A DNA stretch of 64,000 nt from Sceloporus undulatus (lineage: Eukaryota; Chordata; Lepidosauria; Squamata; Phrynosomatidae). Shown piece by piece: positions 53,801-62,800 of this stretch. The notes beneath the pieces are model-generated. The model was not told where the DNA came from. It saw only the letters and a program-made list of their open reading frames with translations, and searched no databases. The stretch is from the NCBI RefSeq assembly GCF_019175285.1, contig NC_056528.1:47975218-48039217 (forward strand), read 5' to 3'. Position 1 is the stretch's first letter; the number at the start of each line of letters is the position of its first letter. Position numbers and translations under genes: made by a program.

Positions 53801-56800
53801 CTGCAGCTCTTACCTGGCATTCCCAGATCTTACCTGGCATGCCTAAGAGGCCGATCAACCCTGGTACACCTGTCTGTCCTTTTACACCATTGAATCCCGG
53901 CTGCCCTGGAATGCCTGGAAGTCCTTTGCTACCCTTGGGTCCTGGATAAAAGAAAACACCCATTTAGACTGCAGGCTCTCTTGGCTGCTGAGGAGAGAAG
54001 AGCTGTCATCCCCACCTTTGCTACCATGTGCCCCAATATCCATCACTACTGCCACCCCTCTACATTGTCTCTGGATACCTAACTCAGAGCAAGCCAAGAG
54101 AGCAAGTGTGGTCTCGAAGATGACCTGGTCCCCATCAGGGCCACATATGTAGGCACCATACAATCCGCCCCATACACTCAGGGCCTCTGGGGGATATTGA
54201 CTTCAATCAGCCAGAACTAGACTGGCAACTGTCACCCAGTCATTTTCACTGACTGCTCCTAGACTGTGGAAGGACCTGCCAGGAGAGATTCAACAGCTAA
54301 ACCTTCTGTCTGAATTTAACATTAAAGACCCAGCAGGCCTACCCAGTCAATTGCAAACTATGAATTTTGAAGTGGTACATTTCAAATTTTATGTTGGATG
54401 ATCTGAATGCATCCTATGTTTATGTGTTTAAATTATTTTTTATGTGTTTTAATCTGCATTGTACCTTGTCTCGAACCTTGGGGAGAAGCTGGTAATAAAA
54501 TGATGATTGTGGTGATGATGATAATTATTATTTTTGTGACTAGCATACAATAATAAAAAAGATAGTTTTTGACTCATGGTAAAGTTGCTCTCCAAGGCCT
54601 CCAAGTAGTTAATGACCGTGCTTACAGTTTTCCTAACTTAATGCAACACAAAAGCAGAAAATCCTAACTTACAGATTTTTAGATCCTTCAGCACAATGCT
54701 ATGATCCACTTCTAGCACAATGACTTCCAGACTTTAAGTCCTCCAAGTACTCCCAGAAGCCCTAGCCAATTGGGCCAACAGTCAGGAATCCAAAGCATCT
54801 GGAGGTTCAAAGTTTGGGAACCACAGTTCTAGCAGAAGTTGACCATAGAGTTGTGCTAGGGGACCTATAGATGTCCAGAGAGAGCACTCTTCTAGGCATT
54901 TGAAGTCACTTCAGTGCAATTCTATGGTCAATATCAAATGGAAGCTGGTTATAGATAGGGACAAGCTGGAGGACCAACAGGTGCCCAGAAAAGTGTTCAC
55001 GGTCCTATATTTGCAGTTTTTCCACTTTTTGCAGAGTGTCTGTGCCCCATACCCCACAAAAGTTGAAGGCCAACTGTAACTTGTAAGCTTTACACGATAT
55101 AAAGTGTCATACCTGGAAATCCCGGAGAACCTGGGAGCCCAGGTGGACCGAATGCTCCAGGAATTACGCAGGGCAAGGTTATACCTACAGAAAGAACATG
55201 CATCAAAACTTTCTTTGGCTCCTTGTAATTCAAGGAAATTTCAGGAAGAATATTTATCCATTTATTTATTTTGATATATATCCCACTTTCCCTCCAACAT
55301 AGTACCCAAAGTGGCTTGCGACGTCAGTTAAAAACAGTGGCAGCAATCCAACACCTATTCATGTGGAGATGTATTTTGCCATTCCTACACAAACCCACAT
55401 GCAGAACAGCAATGCTCCGCAAGGCATCTTGGTGACTTGGTGCTCTTGCACATTGCATAGTGACAACGAGCAACTCCAAAGTTCAATGTTCCCCTGCGAT
55501 GTGCAGCGATGATGTGAAATTGCAGCATGAAATGTTGCTACACGTACAACTCCACTTCCGCCACTGTCAGCTGAATACATGCATTGCACAGTGGTAAATA
55601 CTTCACCCCGCATATTTAGGGTGATTTACACACTTGTAATCTACCCACATTTTACAGACAAGTGTAAGATTTTCTTTCTAACTCCCTTGGTAACTTTGCT
55701 TGCCCCTTTCCTTTGAATGCCTAGACTTTATTTCTAAATGCTCGACTGATGCTTTAATGTCCAAAGGGATCTTGCAACACTTTTGAAAGATATGGTTTGG
55801 TAGCATGAGCCTTCGTAGACTTGAACCTACTTCCTCAGATGGATTAAGTTACTGCAATGATAGAAATTTGGGGACTGAGGGCAAATTTCATGGGAGGGAC
55901 CTACATCCCTGCATCGTTTCCCAGTTTCTACATTAACAGTATTTGTCCAAACAGTCACTAAATAAAATCAGAATATATTATACATTTCAAGCTATGCAAT
56001 CAAGTATCTGAACTATGAATATGCTTTTTCTTAGAGACTTGGAATTGGGATGCAGGACATAAATCTGGTTCTTGTGCAGTATTTTTTAATACTGCTTTCG
56101 TTTGTCCCTTTGCCACTTCCTGGTCCCCATGCAACAAGCAAAGATGTCGGAAACACATAGCCACATGGAAACAGACACTGAGCATTTAAGCACACGATTC
56201 GCAGGAGGGCAGGGGGAAAGCACATGTAAGCAAGCTTTCTGCGTTCCCTCGAACTTCTTCCACCACCAAATGTGATCCTCCCATGCCGCCCTGCCCACAG
56301 TGTCACACAACATGCGTTTAAAGTGGATCCCCCCCGAACACCACAAGTGTGACAACCGCCAGGCCTCACTCTCACCTCCCTGAGCGTCTAAGACTCCATT
56401 ACCAACCTCCTCACTGCAGCAGCAATCACCTATACCAGTTAAGCAAAGGAGGAGAGGTTAAAACAGAGGCAGGGAAGGCATATAAAAGGAGAAGAAAGAT
56501 CACCTGCAAGAATGCCAGCGGCTTGCTCTTGAACCACAACCCTGCCAAATTCACAGGCATTGCACCAGAGGCATAAATGAAGACCATCGATTCCAATGGA
56601 AATTCATATTGGTCTTAAAGCAACTGCAATTGTTTGCATATGTACACAGTGGGCCCTTGGGATCCATTGGGGTTTGGTTCCAGGATGGATACCAAAATCT
56701 GTGGATGCTCAAGTCCCATTAAATAAATACAATGGTGCACTAAAATGGTGTCCTTTATAGGAGTGGCAAAATCAAGGTTTGCTTTTTTATTGAGAATATT

Positions 56801-59800
56801 TTCAAGCCATGAATGGTTGAATCTGTGGATATGGACCATATTTTGGATGTGGAAATGAAGAGATTATACATGGAAATGCTTTGCCTGTGAACACAGCTCA
56901 GGTAGACTTGTAAACACTGCAAGCTGAAATGCATCTCTCTCTAAACAAAACATATGCATAAAAGACATAGTAGTAGTTGTTGTTTTAAAAAAAGAAAGCA
57001 GAGGAAAAGAAAGCAACACACTGCAGTTGTTATATTTTAAGAGTCTTTTAAATAAAGCTGGCATTAGAATGAAAGAATAAGGGAAGGGGTTTCTTTTGTT
57101 TACTGGACAATAGAAAACCAGTTCAAATGAGAATCTGGAAAGTGGTTCTCAATGGAAGGAAACCCAGAGCATGGCAAATTTTTGGACAACTCCTGGAATT
57201 CTGCAACTAGTTTGCTAAGGGATTCTGGGAGTTATAGTCCCCAGAGGTGATTTTTCTAAGCCCTGGAAATTATTTACAAATCATTTTTCTATTGCAGTTG
57301 CAGTTGATACAAGACAAGGCAATGGGTAAGAGACCACTAATACTAACCCCCATCCACCACTTCTCCTCTTTCTAAAGGCAATGCTATGAAAGACAAGCCT
57401 TTACCCAGAGTGACAGGGCAGGAGGCATCAATAGCTGCCCTTCCTTGCCATGCCATCACTAGCCATGCCAATGAACACAGGCTGTGATTTGTATTGTTCA
57501 GTTTTCTCCCAGACTGCAATTGCTCTGTTGAATGGCAGCTGTATGATTAAGACAAATAGAGAGTATTAATATTACTTTTGGTTCTTATTGCAGAAATGGG
57601 TTAAAAATCTGAAATCCAGTTTGGCTTCTTTGAAAACTACGCTGTCCAGGTTGCTCCTTGTGATCAACTGAGAGTAGGAAATCCCCCCCCCCCTTTGCTA
57701 CAGATGCAAATGATGTACCTGGAGGACCTGGAGGACCAGGTTGTCCCGGAAAGCCATCAATTCCTGGCTCACCCGGAGGCCCACGGATTCCAATGGAGCC
57801 TGGGAAACCAATGCCAGGAAGACCGCTCTCACCACGCCGGCCCATTGCTCCGGGCAATCCTGGTGAGCCTTTGTCCCCTGGGTAGCCAAGGCCACCATCA
57901 CCCTAAACATAAGCAAAAGAAGAAGGTGGGTTTTAATAAATAAAATCTTTGCAGTGAGTATAAAGGTTAGAGATTTCACCAAGACTGGTCCTTCTTGGCT
58001 TGGAAAGAGAAGCTACGGGGTCTTGCAATGCGCAGCTCAAATACAAGGCGAGCACCACCATTCCTGGTAACTCCTCCAGTTTGGATTTATTAAGGTCTAA
58101 ATCCAGTTGTTGGTTCCAACTGAGAAGACTCCTTGAATCAATGGGAACCTGATGAATTTGTTAAGTTTTGAAGTTCCACTGATTCAATGGGTCCTCCCCA
58201 GTTGGAACTGGTCATCTAAGTTAGGGTAATGCAAACAAACAGGAGAACGTCTACCTCCCACTAATCCTCTTCTCTTGCAGTAGGGCTTGCAAAACTAGAT
58301 TTTCCAGACCTACGTGCTCCCTATATAATGCCCTGCCAAAAGAGGGAGACTTACTACTCTAGCTTCCACCTAACTCCACAGGAAGGAAAGAGTGTCAGAA
58401 GATCAATGATGGGTGGATGGGAAGTATTCAAAGGTGGAGATGGAGGTTGAGATCTCTTCCTACCATATGCCCAGGTTGGTATGTCCTGGTCCAAACTGAT
58501 TCTTTTAGGCTCAGATTATGGATAGTCATTCTTTGATTTCGGGGCAATTAATTCAGTTTACTCCAAGCCAACCAGAGTCTGCAAAAAGAGGATCGCTTCG
58601 CTATGTAAAAGAACACCCTCAAAAACAAGGCTGGATCTTGAAAGCATGGCTGGATCTTGCAATCTATTGTGTAATGAAGCCAGGATTTAGAGCATGGTTG
58701 ACATGCCTGGTTTTTCTGTTGAGTAGGGCTATATTAGGCTTTTTTGCTCCCTAGGAATTCAGTTGTTATCCTCATAGTAGCAGAGTAGCAGTGCATTTTT
58801 CCAGTAACTATAGATTGCTGTGAGCTATCTCTGTTATTATGCAAAGTCTTTCACAATGTATTTTGGAGTTACTTGTTCCTGAATGGGTGATTAAGATCCA
58901 TAATGTTTACAGAAGGCTTGCTCCAGATGGAGATCAAAACTGATATAGCTGGTTTCTTTCTAAGGGCTAATACAAATGCCTGCATTTTTCAACTCAGAGT
59001 GGGGATGGGACTTGCCATATTGTCTTTATGATTATGCCACTGATTTCAGGACAGGGTTTATCCCCCATAGTTGGTCCTACGATGGGCAAGCCAAGTCTGC
59101 AAAGGATTTTTACCATGTCACTTGTACAAATCTTTTCCTGGCTTTTTATAGCCTCTTTTTCTTGCATGTTTCTGCTCCAGAGTCCCTTGCAAATATTGAA
59201 TCCAAGTCTGATGATTCCCACCATCCTAAAATAGCCCTCTTTTTTAGGACCTCCTGATTCCTCAGTGATGAAAAGCACAGTAATTCCATGCAGGGACAGC
59301 AAGGGGTTCCAATGGGACATACTTACTGGAGGTCCAGGGAGACCTGGCAAACCTGAGGAACCATCTGGACCAGGAATTCCAGGGACACCTGAAGGACCTC
59401 TGGGGCCAACATCCCCAGGATCTCCTCGGATCCCTCTGCTGGTTGCTAACACTGGTTCTCCTTTCTCTCCTTTGAAACCTGGAAGGCCAGGGGGACCGAG
59501 GATACCCTGAGGGTACAAACAAACAAGGAGTCAGTAAACAAAAAGATATGGATTCCCTAGGAAATCACAGTAGAGGAGCACACCTGGAAGACTGACTTCT
59601 TTGGACTCTGTGTGTGTTTGCTCCAAGTCGCCTGTCAACCTATGGCGATCCCATGAATTTCATAGGCTTTTCTTCTACTTAGCAGTGGTTTTGCCCATTC
59701 CTTCCTCTGAAATATAGCTTACAGCACCTGGGATTTTTTGGTGGTCTCCCATCCAAGTACTAGCCAGGGCTGACCCTGCTTAGCTTCCAAGATCAGCTGG

Positions 59801-62800
59801 GATCTAGTGCTTTTGGACATCAGCATATTATTTATGCAATGAAGGGCAGCCCCATTCCCCATCATCAGCGAATAGAGAAATTCTCTCTCCTTACCGATGG
59901 CCCACGTGGGCCTGGTTCACCAATGCCTAGATCTCCTGAAGGACCTTTTGGGCCAACTTCTCCTGGCCTTCCAGGCTGACCAGGTGAACCTGGCTCTCCC
60001 CTGGGGCCAACTCCGGTCAGCCCTCCATCGCAAGCACAGTCGCCTCCTTCACCTTGGAAAAGAACAGCTCACATCAGACACAAAGCCAAAACATAGCCTG
60101 CACACACATAAGCAGACCCTACTCAACTACAATGAGGTGGAATGGCCCATAATGTGAATGTTTGCCCAGGAAAGTAGAAAGAATATCATCTGGACAGATG
60201 CACAGAAGACTGTGCTCTATATATTGTGTTCAACATGCCCAATGGGAAAAGCCCTATCCCATTATTTACTCAGTGGTTATGTCATGGTGAAAACTCACAA
60301 GGTTGATGAGAACTCTGCTCACCTTTGTACCCTTTTGGACCGAACCTCCCTGGTGGCCCTCTCTGCCCAGGGACTCCTGTTTCTCCGGCTTCTCCTTCAA
60401 GGATTCCATCTGGTCTAAAACCAGGACCTGCAGATTTCAAAAAATGGGGAAAGGAAATTGCTATGGATTTTGTGGGGTATATAGTTGGGAAGGGTCTAGA
60501 AATCCAAATGGCCATGAGCTACAGCAGTGCCTTAGGCCCATGGAAACTCCACCAGTCATTCAAAGCCTGGGAAGAGTGAAAGGTATGCAGTTATGCATAC
60601 CTAAATCACTGTCGTATGGGAACTGAACTTCAACCTGTACTTACGCAATGGCCCAGGTAGTCCTGGTGGTCCTGGCAAACCAGGAACTCCATCTCTGCCA
60701 GGTGGACCAGGCAATCCAGTTGTTGATCTACCTGGAACTCCTTGTTCACCTTTAGCTCCTGAAGCTCCTGGGTATCCTGCCTGACCTGGGGGACCTAGGA
60801 AAGACAGACATACTTGTCTTAAGTTCAACCTGATGTGCATAAAATCTCATTTATGTTGGAATCTTCTTTTTAGATTGGATTTTAGACTAGATTAAAAGGA
60901 GAGCAAGAGAATGTAAAGAGGGGGAAGGGAAGACATATGTAGGATATGGACATGAACTAGGTATATGTATATGTGTGCATGTGCTTCCAAGTCATCTGTT
61001 GACTTAGGGCAGTCCCATAAATTCATAGGGTTTTTTAAGACAAGGAACACTCAAGAAGAGGTGGTTTTGGTAATCCCTTCTTCTGAAATGCAGCCTATAG
61101 CACCTGATATTTGTTGGCAGTCACCCCCCCCCCCAACCAGACCTAAACCTGCTTTGCTTCCAAGATCAGATGGGATCTGGTGCTTTTCGGGTATTTATAT
61201 AGATTGATATGAACTGGCTATATTTGCAAAACAACTTATTATGGAAACTACGTGTTACTGAAACTCACTGCATTGAAACTACATTTTCCTTCAAGGAAAC
61301 TTGAGTTCATGCTTAGTTACAGCAGTAAGATCGTCTGGACATTGAACAGTGAAGGTGAATATTTCATCTTTCCAACCATAAAGTGTAAGTCTTTTTCTTT
61401 CAAACAGGAAAACCATGCTGTTCAATAATGCTGACCTTCAGTTAGCTTCCACACCTCAGTGGTATCATATAAAAGAACATATGCATAAGTTATGTATATG
61501 CATACACAATTAATTTCTTGCCACACACCCAGTTTAAAAGGAGTAACTACACTGGCGTCTTCAGTGCTCATCAGATAGCATCCGAGGAACATCATGCATC
61601 TATTCCTCTTCCCCCAGCCTTCGCCCACCAAAACCAGCCACAATTGAGTCTCAAGCCAAGGATGTCTCAGGCCAAGGATCTTCAGCCGCTTTACCTGGAA
61701 ATGGTGCAGGATACCCTGCTTGGCCAGGAAGGCCTGGGAACCCAATGGGACCTTCGTCACCTCTAGGACCAGGGATTCCTGGGGTCCCAGGCTCTCCAGG
61801 AGGACCTAGGGTGAAAAAGAGAAAGATGTCAGAATTGCTCTGTATTGATCTCACCCAGAGCATCATCACCTTTCCCAGTGCCTGCGATGTTCTCTACTTT
61901 CAATGTATATACAGTAGGCCCTCCATATCCACAGAATTTTAATCCATGGATTCAAGGCACAGCGGTCTACTACCTTGTATTAAAGCAAAACTACAGCTCC
62001 TATAACTTTCTGAAGTGGAAATAGACAATTCATGGTTTTTTGTGGGTTTTTCAGGCTATGTGGCCATGTTCTAGAAGAGTTTATTCCTAATGTTTCACCA
62101 GCATCTGTGGCTGACATCTTTGGAGAATGCTAAGGATTCTTCAGTCTCTGAAAATGCCTGCCACAGATGCTGGCGAAACGTCAGGAATAAACTCTTCCAG
62201 AACATGGTCACATAGCCTGAAAAACCCACAAACAACAAGGGATGCCAGCCATGAAAGCCTTCGAATTCACAATAGACAAAAGAGCTTGGGGAATTCCCAC
62301 TCTGGGTATATAAAGGTATACAGATAGATGAAGTGATGTATTTGGTCAAAGAAAGGAAAACAAGAATGCACCTGAGATCACAATGCCTTCTGCGTCAACA
62401 ACGACGGTAGGACCTGGGGGGCCAATATCACCAAACTCGCCCTGGAGAAAATCAAACGTAAGTGTAGGACATGAAAGTTCATTTAAACTACTTCTGTTCA
62501 ACTCAGACAGCAATTGGACCCTGACTGAGATGAGACACTGCAGCTTGGACTCTTGCTATCCAGAGGGCAAATGGGGATTTGCATGATCCAGTCTTCCTCC
62601 ATGCAATGAATACATCAATTAATTAATTAATAAAATTCACACACACACACACACACAGAAAACAAGCAGCTCAGGATGAAGACTAAGTTGGAACTCTTAT
62701 CCTTAAAATTCAAGTTTTCTATGTAGAGGGAATGTTTCGTACATAGAAATATTCCATGGGATTGTTGGATTTGAATTGGCCTAGACATGTATTAATCACA

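Noticed and set aside
44122-59510. Collagen-like open frames on the plus strand (for example near 44410, 47160, 49720, 52700, 59265)
   Set aside because: The reverse complement of GGN-CCN-rich collagen exons also reads as Gly/Pro repeats. Splice sites and phases fit only the minus strand.
59721-59810. 5S rRNA gene on the minus strand
   Set aside because: Only part of 5S rRNA is present, with changes throughout and a SINE body attached. It is a 5S-derived SINE, not a functional gene.
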